Positions 26,486 through 35,457 of a stretch of DNA of 64,000 nt are shown here, piece by piece. Source of the DNA: Pseudomonas muyukensis. GTDB lineage: Bacteria > Pseudomonadota > Gammaproteobacteria > Pseudomonadales > Pseudomonadaceae. The DNA lies in assembly GCF_019139535.1 (NCBI RefSeq), contig NZ_CP077073.1:1946001-2010000 (forward strand). The letters run 5' to 3'. Position 1 is the first letter of the stretch; every line of letters starts with the position of its first letter. Both the position numbers and the translations under genes were made by a program. The notes under the pieces are model-generated. The model saw only the letters and a list, made by a program, of their open reading frames with translations. It was not told the origin of the DNA and searched no databases.

Positions 26486-28702
26486 ATGATCCGCCGTACC
26501 CTGCCTGTGATGTTCTCCCTGTTGTTCAGCGCGCCCTTGCTCGCCGGGCAACAGACGCTGTTCAGTTTCGTGCGCCCGGCCTCGGTGGTGAACGTGCTCA
26601 CCCAGGACGCCACGCTGCCGCAGTACAACGCGGAACAGACAGCCGAAGGCGAGGTATTGCGACGGGTGGTGTTCAACCCGGTGGCGCAGCCGACCTTGCG
26701 CCTGGCCCCGCAGAGCGGAGCCTGGGACTGGTCGGCCGGGCAGGCCCTGACCCTGCGCCTGCAAAGCGGCATGGATTGGGCCCTGACCGTCAACGTGACG
26801 ATACAGAGCAGTGACGGGCGTACCCTCACCAGCCGGATCGACCTGCCGGCCGGCCCGGCGCAGACGGTGATGATCCCGCTCAAGGCCCGCTCGCCGCTGA
26901 GCCAGGGCATGCGTGCCGGGCCGCCGATGCCCTGGGTTTTCGAAGGCCAACGCCTGCTGTTGGCCAGCAGTGAAGGGGCGGCGGACCTGGCGCAGGTCAC
27001 GTCGCTCAGCCTGAGCATCCCGGGGCCGAAGGTGGCACAGAGCCTGCTGATCGAGAAAGTCGGCGTGCAGGATGACGACCTGGCCTTCAAGGCCGCCTAT
27101 GCCGAGCTGATCGATGGCTACGGCCAGTCAACCCGTGGCCGCTGGCCGGAAAAGATCGTCAACGACGAGCAGCTCAAGGCTGCCGACACCCGCGAGCAGG
27201 CACAGCTCAAGGCCTGGCTGGCCGAGCGCGACACGCTCAAGCTGGATGCCTACGGCGGCGTGCTGGCCGGCCCGGTGTTCGAGGCCAAGGGCTTCTTCCG
27301 CAGCGAGAAGCACGAGGGCCGCTGGTACCTGGTGACCCCGGACGGGCACCCGTTCTATTCGCTGGGCGTCAACGCCGTGGCCGCCGACGGCGGGCGCACC
27401 TATGTCGCCGGGCGCGAGGGCATGTTCAAGGCCCTGCCGGGTGAAGGCGACGCGCTGGCGGCGTTTTATGGCCAGGGCAACAATGACGATGGCAATGCTT
27501 CGTCCCAGGGCCGTGGTTTCAAGCAGGGGCGCTGGTTCGACTTCTATGCCGGCAATCTCCAGCGCACCTACGGCAAACCCTGTGCGCAAGGTGACCAGGC
27601 CGCGGTGTGCCCACCCTTGGTGGTGGATGCGTCCCGCTGGCAGGCCCATACCCTCGATCGCCTGCAAGCCTGGGGCTTCAATACCCTGGGCAACTGGAGC
27701 GACCCGGCGCTGGGCCAGGCCAAGCGCATGCCCTACACCTTGGCGCTGTCGATCGTCGGCGATTACGCCAGCATCAGCACCGGCATGGATTGGTGGGGCC
27801 GCATGCCCGACCCGTTCGACCCGCGTTTCGCCATGGCCACCGAGCGCGCCGTGGCCATCGCCGCCCGCGATCACCGCGACGACCCCTGGCTGATGGGCTA
27901 CTTTGCCGACAACGAACTGGCCTGGGCCGCGCCGGGCGACGACCCCAAGGCCCGCTATGGCCTGGCCTACGGCACCTTGCGCCTGACCACCGATGTGCCG
28001 GCCAAGCGCGCCTTCCTCAAGCAGTTGCGTGACAAGTATCGCAACCAGGCCGGCTTGTCCAAGGCCTGGGGAATCGAATTGACCGCCTGGGAACTGATGG
28101 AAGACCCAGGTTTCGAGGCGCCCCTGCCCAACCCCGAGCACCCGGAAATCGAGCGTGACTACCAGTATTTCCAGCAGGTGTTCGCCGAAACCTACTTCAA
28201 GACCATTTCCGATGCGCTGAAGTGGCATGCGCCCAATCACTTGTTGCTGGGTGGCCGTTACGCGGTGAGCACGCCCGAGGCGGTCAAGGCCTGCGCCGAG
28301 TTCTGCGACGTGCTGAGTTTCAACTTCTATACCCTCAAGCCCGAGGACGGCTACGATTTCGCCCGCCTGGCCGAGCTGGACAAGCCGGTGCTGGTGTCCG
28401 AGTTCCAGTTCGGCTCCCGCGACCGTGGCCCGTTCTGGCCTGGCCCGTTGGAAGTGGCCCGCGAGGAAGACCGCGGCCCGGCGTATGGCAATTTCCTCAA
28501 GGCCGCAGTGGCCCAGCCGATGATCGTCGGCGCGCACTGGTTCCAGTACCTGGATCAACCCGCCAGCGGGCGCCTGCTCGATGGCGAGAATGGGCACCTG
28601 GGGCTGGTGGCGATCACCGATGTGCCCTATGCGGGCTTCATCGAAGCGGTGCGTCGCAGCAACCGACAAGCGCTCGCTGCGTTCAGCAGGCCCGCACCCT
28701 AG
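26486..28702 (+). CDS. Exported glycoside hydrolase (agarase-like, clan GH-A)
   Basis: A 738-aa protein with a signal peptide (MIRRTLPVMFSLLFSAPLLA). The N-terminal ~200 residues are a beta-sandwich-like module. The catalytic TIM barrel follows (RSEKHEGRWYLVTPDGHPFY, FYSLGVNAV). The expected acid/base is Glu477 in ADNELAW and the nucleophile is Glu639 in LVSEFQFGS, the spacing of clan GH-A enzymes. Relatives in Pseudomonas are often labelled beta-agarase; the true substrate is unknown and agar is unlikely to be the natural one. The GGAG ribosome site AAGGAGAG lies just upstream. The gene stands alone, with no sugar transporter nearby. Confidence 0.75.
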   Translation: MIRRTLPVMFSLLFSAPLLAGQQTLFSFVRPASVVNVLTQDATLPQYNAEQTAEGEVLRRVVFNPVAQPTLRLAPQSGAWDWSAGQALTLRLQSGMDWALTVNVTIQSSDGRTLTSRIDLPAGPAQTVMIPLKARSPLSQGMRAGPPMPWVFEGQRLLLASSEGAADLAQVTSLSLSIPGPKVAQSLLIEKVGVQDDDLAFKAAYAELIDGYGQSTRGRWPEKIVNDEQLKAADTREQAQLKAWLAERDTLKLDAYGGVLAGPVFEAKGFFRSEKHEGRWYLVTPDGHPFYSLGVNAVAADGGRTYVAGREGMFKALPGEGDALAAFYGQGNNDDGNASSQGRGFKQGRWFDFYAGNLQRTYGKPCAQGDQAAVCPPLVVDASRWQAHTLDRLQAWGFNTLGNWSDPALGQAKRMPYTLALSIVGDYASISTGMDWWGRMPDPFDPRFAMATERAVAIAARDHRDDPWLMGYFADNELAWAAPGDDPKARYGLAYGTLRLTTDVPAKRAFLKQLRDKYRNQAGLSKAWGIELTAWELMEDPGFEAPLPNPEHPEIERDYQYFQQVFAETYFKTISDALKWHAPNHLLLGGRYAVSTPEAVKACAEFCDVLSFNFYTLKPEDGYDFARLAELDKPVLVSEFQFGSRDRGPFWPGPLEVAREEDRGPAYGNFLKAAVAQPMIVGAHWFQYLDQPASGRLLDGENGHLGLVAITDVPYAGFIEAVRRSNRQALAAFSRPAP

Positions 28703-28718
28703 CGGCGCTTGGGCCCAT

Positions 28719-28742
28719 TCGCCAGCAAGGCTGGCTCCTACA
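28719..28742. repeat. REP fragment
   Basis: TCGCCAGCAAGGCTGGCTCC, one arm of the common REP family also found at 35311 and 41261, in the gap before the serine hydrolase. Confidence 0.7.
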
Positions 28743-28876
28743 ACAGCGAGATCCGCACGAAACCTGTAGGCGCCAGCCCAGCCTCGCAACCACCCAGCCA
28801 TCTCCAGTAGGCAAATCGGCCAACTACTGAAACAATGCACGCTTTTGCAAGCCAGGCCGTGCAGAGAGGTAGTCGG

Positions 28877-30022
28877 GTGCAGATCCAGGGTCACTATGAG
28901 CTGAAGTTCGAGGCGGTGCGCGAGGCCTTCGCCGCGTTGTTCGAGGATCCCCAGGAGCGTGGTGCCGCGCTGTGCATCCAGGTCGGCGGGCAAACCGTGG
29001 TCGACCTCTGGGCCGGCAGTGCCGACAAGGATGGCCGCGAGGCCTGGCACAGCGACACTATCGCCAACCTGTTCTCCTGCACCAAGACCTTCACCGCCGT
29101 CACCGCCCTGCAACTGGTGGGCGAGGGCAAGCTGGCCCTCGACGCGCCCGTGGCGCGCTACTGGCCCGAGTTCGCCCAGGCCGGCAAGGAGCAGGTGACC
29201 TTGCGCCAGCTGCTCAGCCACCGCGCAGGCCTACCAGCCATTCGCGAGCTGCTGCCGGCCGAGGCCCTGTACGACTGGCAGGCGATGGTCGACGCCCTGG
29301 CCGCCGAAGCCCCCTGGTGGCACCCCGGTAGCGAGCATGGCTACGCCGCCATTACCTATGGCTGGCTGATTGGCGAGCTGATTCGCCGCGCCGATGGCCG
29401 TGGCCCGGGCGACTCCATCGTCGCTCGTACTGCCAAGCCGCTGGGCCTGGACTTCCATGTCGGCCTGGCGGATGAAGAATTCCACCGCGTGGCGCATATC
29501 GCCCGCGGCAAGGGCAACCCTGGCGATGCCGCGGCCCAGCGCCTGCTGCAGGTCACGATGCGCGAACCCGAGGCGCTGTCGACCCGGGCCTTCACCAACC
29601 CACCGGCCATCCTCACCAGCACCAACAAACCTGAGTGGCGGCGCATGCAGCAGCCGGCGGCCAATGGCCACGGCAACGCCCGCAGCCTGGCGGGCTTCTA
29701 CGCCGGCCTGCTCGACGGCAGCCTGCTCGAATCCGAACTGCTTGACGAGTTGACCCGCGAGCACAGCCTCGGCCAGGACCGTACCCTGCTGACCCAGACC
29801 CGCTTCGGCCTGGGCTGCATGCTCGACCAGCCGGATGTGGCCAATGCCACCTTCGGGCTGGGCGCCCGTGCCTTCGGCCACCCAGGCGCGGGTGGCTCGG
29901 TCGGTTTCGCCGACCCCGAACACGACGTGGCCTTCGGCTTCGTCACCAATACCCTGGGCCCCTACGTGCTGATGGATCCGCGCGCACAGCGACTGGTGCG
30001 CACCCTTGGCACTTGCCTTTGA
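28877..30022 (+). CDS. Class C beta-lactamase-fold serine hydrolase (EstB-type esterase)
   Basis: A 381-aa cytoplasmic-looking hydrolase without signal peptide. The SxxK motif is Ser67-Cys-Thr-Lys70 (LFSCTKTFTAV), and the second motif Tyr is probably Tyr156 (SEHGYAAITYGW). The third motif region is FGHPGAGGS near residue 330. These match family VIII esterases rather than exported AmpC enzymes. I chose the GTG at 28877 (VQIQGHYELKFE) because AGAGAGG precedes it by seven bases; an ATG at 28835 is also in frame. Likely cleaves small esters; natural substrate unknown. Confidence 0.85.
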   Translation: MQIQGHYELKFEAVREAFAALFEDPQERGAALCIQVGGQTVVDLWAGSADKDGREAWHSDTIANLFSCTKTFTAVTALQLVGEGKLALDAPVARYWPEFAQAGKEQVTLRQLLSHRAGLPAIRELLPAEALYDWQAMVDALAAEAPWWHPGSEHGYAAITYGWLIGELIRRADGRGPGDSIVARTAKPLGLDFHVGLADEEFHRVAHIARGKGNPGDAAAQRLLQVTMREPEALSTRAFTNPPAILTSTNKPEWRRMQQPAANGHGNARSLAGFYAGLLDGSLLESELLDELTREHSLGQDRTLLTQTRFGLGCMLDQPDVANATFGLGARAFGHPGAGGSVGFADPEHDVAFGFVTNTLGPYVLMDPRAQRLVRTLGTCL

Positions 30023-30121
30023 TCGGGTAACGCGGGTATTGCCCGAACCCTTTGACTATCCTCAATGCCAACGCCTGACGCGTATGGGCAAAATTTCTTT
30101 CTATTTCATGGTGTATCGCTG

Positions 30122-31114
30122 ATGTCTTCACATAAAACCTTAGCACTCGCCCTGTGCCTGGCCATGACCGGCTGCGCCAGCCATTCGCAGGATTCGTCCA
30201 AGGACAGCGCGCTCAACTGGTGGCCGTTTGGTTCGGACCAGGTCGCCGACCAGGAAGTGAAAGAGGCCGTGGTCGAGAAGGTCGCCAAGGCCGATGCCAA
30301 GTCCGAGAGCAGCAGCCGCTGGTGGTGGCCGTTTGGTGGCGACGCCAAGCCGGGCAAGGTCGCGGCTGTGCCGAAGATCGACCAGAAAGCCACCCAGGCC
30401 TGGCTTGACCAGTACGAACCCAAGGTCCGCGAGGCCATCAAGGGCAGCAAGTTCGAACTGGAGCGCCGCGAGGACGTGCTGGTCGTGACCATCCCGGTGG
30501 ACAGCTCGTACAACCCGGACCGTCCGAACATGCTGCTGCCGGTCACCCTCGGCCCGATCACCCAGGTGGCCAAGGTCGTCGAGACCGACAGCAAGACCGC
30601 CGTGCTGGTGCTCGGCCACGCCGACAGCAGCGGTGCCACCGCCGCCAACCAGAAGCTCAGCCTCGAGCGCGCCGCCTCGGTGTCGGCGATTTTCCGCCTC
30701 AGCGGCCTGCAGCGTGACCGCCTGATGCTCAAGGGCATGGGCTCGGTGATGCCGCGCGCTGCCAACGACAGCGCCGAGGGCCGTGCCCTGAACCGTCGCG
30801 TCGAACTGCTGCTGACCCCGCAGAACACCATGGTCGCGCTGCTGGCCAAGTACCAGCAGGCCGCACCCGCGCCGACGCCGGCTGCCATGGTCGCGGTGCA
30901 AGACGCCAAGGCCCCTGCAGCCAAGGCCGCGACCGCCAAGCCCGCCGCCAAGGCCGCCGCCAAGCCTGCGGCGAAGAAACCGGCCGCCAAAGCCAAGGCC
31001 CCGGCCAAGGCCAGCACCACCGCGAAGAAGAAGGCCACTGCGGCCAAGCCCGCCGCGAAGAAGGCCGCCACCGACAAGAAAGTCGCCGCCAACAGCCCTG
31101 CGAAGACCAACTGA
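30122..31114 (+). CDS. OmpA-family lipoprotein with Lys/Ala/Pro-rich tail
   Basis: A 330-aa lipoprotein: signal ending LCLAMTGC (Cys18), two short repeats containing WWPFG (about 31-38 and 78-83), an OmpA-type peptidoglycan-binding domain (about 150-255; [20 protein letters not shown] and LNRRVELLL), then about 65 residues rich in Lys, Ala and Pro with [12 protein letters not shown] units, similar to histone-H1-like or AlgP-type tails. Such a tail is strongly basic and could bind polyanions. It sits 19 bp before pdxH and may be cotranscribed with it. I recall the same pair in P. aeruginosa (PA1048-PA1049). Confidence 0.85.
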   Translation: MSSHKTLALALCLAMTGCASHSQDSSKDSALNWWPFGSDQVADQEVKEAVVEKVAKADAKSESSSRWWWPFGGDAKPGKVAAVPKIDQKATQAWLDQYEPKVREAIKGSKFELERREDVLVVTIPVDSSYNPDRPNMLLPVTLGPITQVAKVVETDSKTAVLVLGHADSSGATAANQKLSLERAASVSAIFRLSGLQRDRLMLKGMGSVMPRAANDSAEGRALNRRVELLLTPQNTMVALLAKYQQAAPAPTPAAMVAVQDAKAPAAKAATAKPAAKAAAKPAAKKPAAKAKAPAKASTTAKKKATAAKPAAKKAATDKKVAANSPAKTN

Positions 31115-31133
31115 TCGTCAAGGAAACGCAGTC

Positions 31134-31781
31134 ATGACCCAATCCCTGGCCGATATGCGCCGCGACTACACCCGTGATGGCCTGGCCGAAGCCCAGGCCC
31201 CGGGGGAGCCGTTTGCGCTGTTTCACCACTGGTTCGCCGATGCGCTGAAGACCGAGCAGCTACCGGTGGAAGCCAATGCCATGACCCTGGCGACCGTCGA
31301 TGCCGATGGCCGCCCGCATTGCCGGGTGCTGTTGCTCAAGGCCCTGGATACGCGCGGGTTCACCTTTTTCACCAACTACCAAAGCGCCAAGGGCCAGCAC
31401 CTTGCGGCCAATCCCTTTGCCGCGATGACCTTCTTCTGGCCGGCGCTGGAGCGTCAGGTGCGCATCGAAGGGCGGGTGGAGAAGGTCACGGCCAAGGAGT
31501 CGGACGACTACTATCAGGTGCGCCCGCTGGGCAGCCGGCTGGGGGCCTGGGCGTCGCCGCAAAGCCGGGTGATTGCCGATCGCGCCGAACTCGAGGGGCT
31601 GGTCAAGGCCACCGAAGCACGCTTCAGCGATACCCAGCCTGATTGCCCGGAACATTGGGGGGGCTATCGCCTGTTGCCGGAGCGCGTGGAGTTCTGGCAG
31701 GGGCGAGCGAGCCGCTTGCATGACCGGCTCAATTACCGGCTGGTGGATGGGCAGTGGTTGCGTGAGCGCCTGGCGCCGTGA
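31134..31781 (+). CDS. pdxH: Pyridoxamine 5'-phosphate oxidase
   Basis: FMN enzyme that oxidises PNP and PMP to pyridoxal phosphate, the last step in vitamin B6 synthesis and salvage. It is 215 aa. Visible family motifs: [20 protein letters not shown] (FMN site), [24 protein letters not shown] and the C-terminal RLHDRLNYR followed by WLRERLAP. Full length, with GGAA ribosome signal. Confidence 0.96.
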   Translation: MTQSLADMRRDYTRDGLAEAQAPGEPFALFHHWFADALKTEQLPVEANAMTLATVDADGRPHCRVLLLKALDTRGFTFFTNYQSAKGQHLAANPFAAMTFFWPALERQVRIEGRVEKVTAKESDDYYQVRPLGSRLGAWASPQSRVIADRAELEGLVKATEARFSDTQPDCPEHWGGYRLLPERVEFWQGRASRLHDRLNYRLVDGQWLRERLAP

Positions 31782-31808
31782 TTTGCCGGTGCGGCGCAGT
31801 GGAATAAT

Positions 31809-31837
31809 CGTGGGAGCGGGGCAAGCCCGCTGCCACG
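31809..31837. repeat. REP fragment
   Basis: CGTGGGAGCGGGGCAAGCCC followed by GCTGCCACG, an imperfect palindrome of the REP type between convergent genes. Confidence 0.65.
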
Positions 31838-31900
31838 CCGCTGTCTAGGCGCTGTAGTTCAACGCAGCATGGACGAGTATCAAGGCTTTTCGTACAGAGC

Positions 31901-32131
31901 CTAAGGCGTTTTCGCCGCCTCCCGCTGCAACCATTCCCCCAGCGCCTTGCGCTTGACCTTCTCCTTGCGTGCCCGCTCGAGCAACGCCAGCATGCATGCC
32001 CGCCGGTGCGGGTCATCCCCCGCCAGCGACAACGCCAGGTCGCGGTCCATCCAGCGGCGCATGCGCACATACAGCCAGCCGTGAAAATACAGGCCGGCGA
32101 TGGTCACGATGACGACGATGAAGTAATCCAT
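31901..32131 (-). CDS. Small membrane-anchored protein, unknown
   Basis: A 76-aa frame starting MDYFIVVIVTIAGLYFHGWL: one N-terminal membrane helix (about 3-22) and a basic, helical cytoplasmic tail (RMRRWMDRDLALSLAGDDPH, EKVKRKALGEWL). It looks like a conserved Pseudomonas hypothetical protein. Upstream codons in the same frame (to 32203) are low in coding character. Convergent with pdxH. Confidence 0.65.
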   Translation of the reverse strand: MDYFIVVIVTIAGLYFHGWLYVRMRRWMDRDLALSLAGDDPHRRACMLALLERARKEKVKRKALGEWLQREAAKTP

Positions 32132-32279
32132 GGCTATCCTTGGTCTCACCTGTAGGCCCGTAGCACAGCCAACGGTGGCTGTACCTGAGCTGAATGAAAA
32201 CAATTTTATAACCTTTGCGCCGTGACACCCGTCAAGGCGAAGAGTCTAATGCTTACCTGACTTACTGGAGATGCTCCTC

Positions 32280-32744
32280 ATGCGTAAATCCGCTTTGCTG
32301 CTGGCCAGCTTCACCACCGTGTCGCTGCTGCTGGGCGGCTGCCAATCGTCGCTGACCGGCGACAGCTACTCCCGTGATGAGGCCCGCCGCGTGCAGACCG
32401 TGCGCATGGGCACCATCGAATCCTTGCGGCCGGTGAAGATCGAAGGCACCAAGACCCCGATCGGCGGTGGCGCCGGTGCCATCGTCGGTGGCGTCGCCGG
32501 CAGCGCCGTGGGCGGTGGCCGTGGCAGCATCGTTGCCGCGGTCATCGGTGCCGTGGCCGGCGGCCTGGCCGGCTCGGCCGCCGAAGAAGGCCTGACCCGC
32601 ACCCAGGGCGTGGAAATCACCGTACGCGAAGACGACGGCAGCATGCGTGCCTATGTGCAGCAGGTGCAGCAGAACGAGATCTTCCGCGTCGGCGAGCGCG
32701 TGCGCATCATGACGGTCGATGGCACCAGCCGCGTCACTCACTGA
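32280..32744 (+). CDS. SlyB-like glycine-zipper outer-membrane lipoprotein
   Basis: A 154-aa lipoprotein with signal peptide ending VSLLLGGC (Cys21). The centre (about 62-105) is a glycine-zipper double segment (GGGAGAIVGGVAGSAVGGGR, AGGLAGSAAEE) typical of the Rickettsia 17-kDa/SlyB family. The C-terminal beta domain (GVEITVREDDGSMRAYVQQV) ends GERVRIMTVDG. In enterics SlyB is linked to envelope stress; here only the family is known. A clean terminator follows. Confidence 0.88.
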   Translation: MRKSALLLASFTTVSLLLGGCQSSLTGDSYSRDEARRVQTVRMGTIESLRPVKIEGTKTPIGGGAGAIVGGVAGSAVGGGRGSIVAAVIGAVAGGLAGSAAEEGLTRTQGVEITVREDDGSMRAYVQQVQQNEIFRVGERVRIMTVDGTSRVTH

Positions 32745-32758
32745 TCTTGCGCGCAAAA

Positions 32759-32797
32759 ACAAACCCCGACCGGCCTAGCCGTGTCGGGGTTTCTTTT
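32759..32797 (+). terminator. Terminator after the SlyB-like gene
   Basis: Stem AAACCCCGAC / GTCGGGGTTT with a loop of about 14 nt, followed by CTTTTTG. Confidence 0.85.
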
Positions 32798-32819
32798 TGT
32801 CCCCAGGTGGGCCGCCGAG

Positions 32820-34433
32820 TCAGTCGTTCAGCCCGAGCATGTCCCGCGCCACGGCTTCGGCGATGCGAATGCCGTCGACGCCTGCCGACAGGATGCCGCC
32901 GGCATAGCCTGCGCCTTCACCGGCGGGGAACAGGCCCTTGAGGTTCAGGCTCTGGTAGTCGGCGCCACGGGTGATGCGCAGTGGCGAGGAGGTGCGCGTC
33001 TCGATGCCGGTCAACACCGCGTCATGCAGGTTGTAGCCCTTGATCTGGCGATCGAACGCCGGCAGCGCTTCGCGGATCGCCTCGATGGCGAAGTCCGGCA
33101 GGCTCGGCGCCAGGTCGCCCAGGGTGACCCCTGGTTTGTACGAAGGCTCGACACTGCCCAGCGCGGTGGACGCACGCCCGGCGACAAAGTCGCCGACCAG
33201 CTGCGCGGGGGCCTGGTAGTTGCTGCCGCCCATCACGTAGGCGTGCGCCTCCAGGCGCTCCTGCAACTCGATACCGGCCAATGGGCCGCCCGGGTAGTCG
33301 CGCTCGGGGTCGATGCCGACGACGATGCCGGAGTTGGCATTGCGTTCGTTACGCGAGTACTGGCTCATGCCGTTGGTGACTACCCGGCCCGGTTCGCTGG
33401 TGGCGGCGACCACGGTGCCGCCCGGGCACATGCAGAAGCTGTACACCGAACGACCGTTCTTGGCGTGGTGCACCAGCTTGTAGTCGGCGGCGCCGAGTTT
33501 CGGGTGGCCGGCATACTTGCCCAGGCGCGCCTTGTCGATCAGCGACTGCGGGTGTTCGATACGGAACCCCACCGAGAACGGCTTGGCCTCCATGAACACG
33601 CCCTTGGCGTGCAGCATGCGGAAGGTATCGCGGGCGCTGTGGCCCAGGGCCAGCACTACGTGCCGGGATTGCAGCTGTTCGCCGCTTTCCAGGACTACGC
33701 CGGTGAGCTGCTCGCCGTCCACCAGCAGGTCGGTGAGTTTCTGCTCGAAGCGTACCTCGCCGCCCAGGTTGATGATTTCCTCGCGCATCTTCTCGACCAT
33801 GCTGGTCAGGCGGAAGGTGCCGATGTGCGGCTTGTTGATGTAGAGGATTTCGTCCGGCGCGCCAGCCTTGACGAACTCTTCCAGAACCTTGCGGCCATGG
33901 TGCTGCGGATCCTTGATCTGGCTGTACAGCTTGCCGTCGGAGAAGGTCCCGGCGCCGCCTTCGCCAAACTGCACGTTGGACTCGGGGTTGAGCACGCTCT
34001 TGCGCCACAGGCCCCAGGTGTCCTTGGTGCGCTGGCGCACTTCCTTGCCGCGCTCGAGTACGATCGGCTTGAAGCCCATCTGAGCCAGCAGCAGGCCGGC
34101 GAAGATGCCACAAGGGCCGAAGCCGACCACGATCGGGCGTTCCTGCAGCGTGGCGGGGGCCTGGCCGACGAACTTGTAGCTGACGTCCGGGGCGACGCCG
34201 ACCTTGCTGTCATCTGCGAAACGGCGCAGCAGTTCGGCTTCGTTGCTGGTCTGCAGGTCGATGGTGTAGATGAACAGCAATTCGCTGTTCTTCTTGCGGG
34301 CGTCGTAGCTGCGCTTGAACAGGGTGAAACCGAGCAGTTGCGCGTCGTCGATGCCCAGGCGCTGGACGATGGCCGCGCGCAGCTCGTCGTCGGAGTGGTC
34401 CAGGGGCAGCTTCAGTTCGGTGATTCGTAGCAT
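32820..34433 (-). CDS. FAD-dependent oxidoreductase, COG2509 type
   Basis: A 537-aa flavoprotein. About 80 N-terminal residues form a small alpha/beta domain. The dinucleotide fold begins with PIVVGFGPCGIFAGLLLAQM near residue 108, slightly changed from GxGxxG, followed by the acidic VLERG. The mid-section VQFGEGGAGTFSDGKL and the C-terminal GLFPAGEGAGYAGGILSAG are hallmarks of this uncharacterised dehydrogenase group. Start MLRITELKLPL at 34433 fits the family better than the upstream ATG at 34457. Substrate unknown. Confidence 0.85.
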   Translation of the reverse strand: MLRITELKLPLDHSDDELRAAIVQRLGIDDAQLLGFTLFKRSYDARKKNSELLFIYTIDLQTSNEAELLRRFADDSKVGVAPDVSYKFVGQAPATLQERPIVVGFGPCGIFAGLLLAQMGFKPIVLERGKEVRQRTKDTWGLWRKSVLNPESNVQFGEGGAGTFSDGKLYSQIKDPQHHGRKVLEEFVKAGAPDEILYINKPHIGTFRLTSMVEKMREEIINLGGEVRFEQKLTDLLVDGEQLTGVVLESGEQLQSRHVVLALGHSARDTFRMLHAKGVFMEAKPFSVGFRIEHPQSLIDKARLGKYAGHPKLGAADYKLVHHAKNGRSVYSFCMCPGGTVVAATSEPGRVVTNGMSQYSRNERNANSGIVVGIDPERDYPGGPLAGIELQERLEAHAYVMGGSNYQAPAQLVGDFVAGRASTALGSVEPSYKPGVTLGDLAPSLPDFAIEAIREALPAFDRQIKGYNLHDAVLTGIETRTSSPLRITRGADYQSLNLKGLFPAGEGAGYAGGILSAGVDGIRIAEAVARDMLGLND

Positions 34434-34536
34434 GGCAGGGTCCAGTATCCCGGCCATGGGCGGCCGGCGGCTTTACACAAACCGCCAAGTATAAGCTGTT
34501 CGCCACCCAGACTGGCAGGATAAAAGCACCCAGCGG

Positions 34537-35214
34537 TCAGAGATCGCGGGCACCGCCGTAGTAGGCGCAGCCTTGCAGGGTCTTGCCGTCCATGCGCAGT
34601 TCGGCCTTGAGGTGGCGGATGGCACCCGTGGCGCCGTCGACGCAGCGCTGCGGCGCGACCCACAACTCGACGCGCTGGCCGTTGGCTTCGCTGGACAGGC
34701 TCAGGCCGCCACCGGGCAGTGCTTCTTCCAGGTAGGGCAGTGGCAGCGGCGGCTCGCCGACACGGTTGAGGACCATGCCCTTGCCGCTGGCCTTGATGTC
34801 CCAGTCCGGCTCGTTGCCACCGGCGCGCAGGGTCAGCTGCTTGAAGTTGGGGTCTTCGCAGCCGCTGTATTCGGAGGTTTCCAGGCGGTACAGGCGAGTC
34901 ACCTCGAGTTGGCCATCGCTGCCGGCTTGCTGGCTGCCGGTCATGCGCCCTCGAACATCGGCGAACAGTTTGTCACCGGCGTCATCGGCCAGGTTGGCGG
35001 CTTCCTGGAGAATGCCGGTGCCGGCGGCGTCCTTGACGATGAAGCGGCGGCTTTCACGGCATGGCTTGAACAGCAGGTGGCCGCCGGCTGCGCTCAGTTC
35101 GCCCTGCAGGCGGGTGCTGCCGAGGTTTGGGTCGACGGGTTTTTCGGCCAGCACCTGGCAGCCGGCGAACAGCGGCAGCAGGGCGGTGAGCAGCAGGGAA
35201 GGGGTGAGGCGCAT
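34537..35214 (-). CDS. COG3650-family lipoprotein
   Basis: A 225-aa lipoprotein with signal peptide MRLTPSLLLTALLPLFAGC (Cys19). Residues about 35-105 resemble a small beta domain on their own. The second half, EYSGCEDPNFKQLTLRAGGN and EPDWDIKASGKGMVLNR, with WVAPQRCVDGATG and LQGCAYYGG, is the COG3650 pattern with conserved cysteines. It probably resides in the periplasm or outer membrane. The upstream side carries a double REP. No role is known to me. Confidence 0.75.
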   Translation of the reverse strand: MRLTPSLLLTALLPLFAGCQVLAEKPVDPNLGSTRLQGELSAAGGHLLFKPCRESRRFIVKDAAGTGILQEAANLADDAGDKLFADVRGRMTGSQQAGSDGQLEVTRLYRLETSEYSGCEDPNFKQLTLRAGGNEPDWDIKASGKGMVLNRVGEPPLPLPYLEEALPGGGLSLSSEANGQRVELWVAPQRCVDGATGAIRHLKAELRMDGKTLQGCAYYGGARDL

Positions 35215-35310
35215 GGGGCGGGCTCCGGTGTTCGGGCAAAAAGTGCCGGCCACGTTACCGAGCCTGTGGGGTGTCTACAAGGGGGACAAGAGCACTGTAC
35301 GAGTCATGGC

Positions 35311-35396
35311 GTAGGAGCCAGCCTTGCTGGCGAATCAGGCGCCTCGGTGGATGACCCCGGCTACGCCGGTGTTCGCCGGCAAAGCCGGCTCCTACA
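35311..35396. repeat. Paired REP element
   Basis: Two inverted REP units: GTAGGAGCCAGCCTTGCTGG on the left and CCGGCAAAGCCGGCTCCTAC on the right, about 45 nt apart. Located between the COG3650 lipoprotein gene and the bra operon. Confidence 0.9.
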
Positions 35397-35431
35397 CGGG
35401 CCATGCCAACAGCAAATTCAACAGGCAGAAA

Positions 35432-35451
35432 AAAGGGCCCGAAGGCCCTTT
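35432..35451 (-). terminator. Terminator of the bra/liv operon
   Basis: Perfect stem AAAGGGCC / GGCCCTTT with a tetraloop; on the minus strand it is followed by TTTTCTG. It lies 6 bp after the livF stop. Confidence 0.92.
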
Positions 35452-35457
35452 GATCGA

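Noticed and set aside
23948..26950. 1000-codon open frame opposite dinG
   Set aside because: Antisense artefact of GC-rich codons; dinG on the plus strand has full motifs and a matching length.
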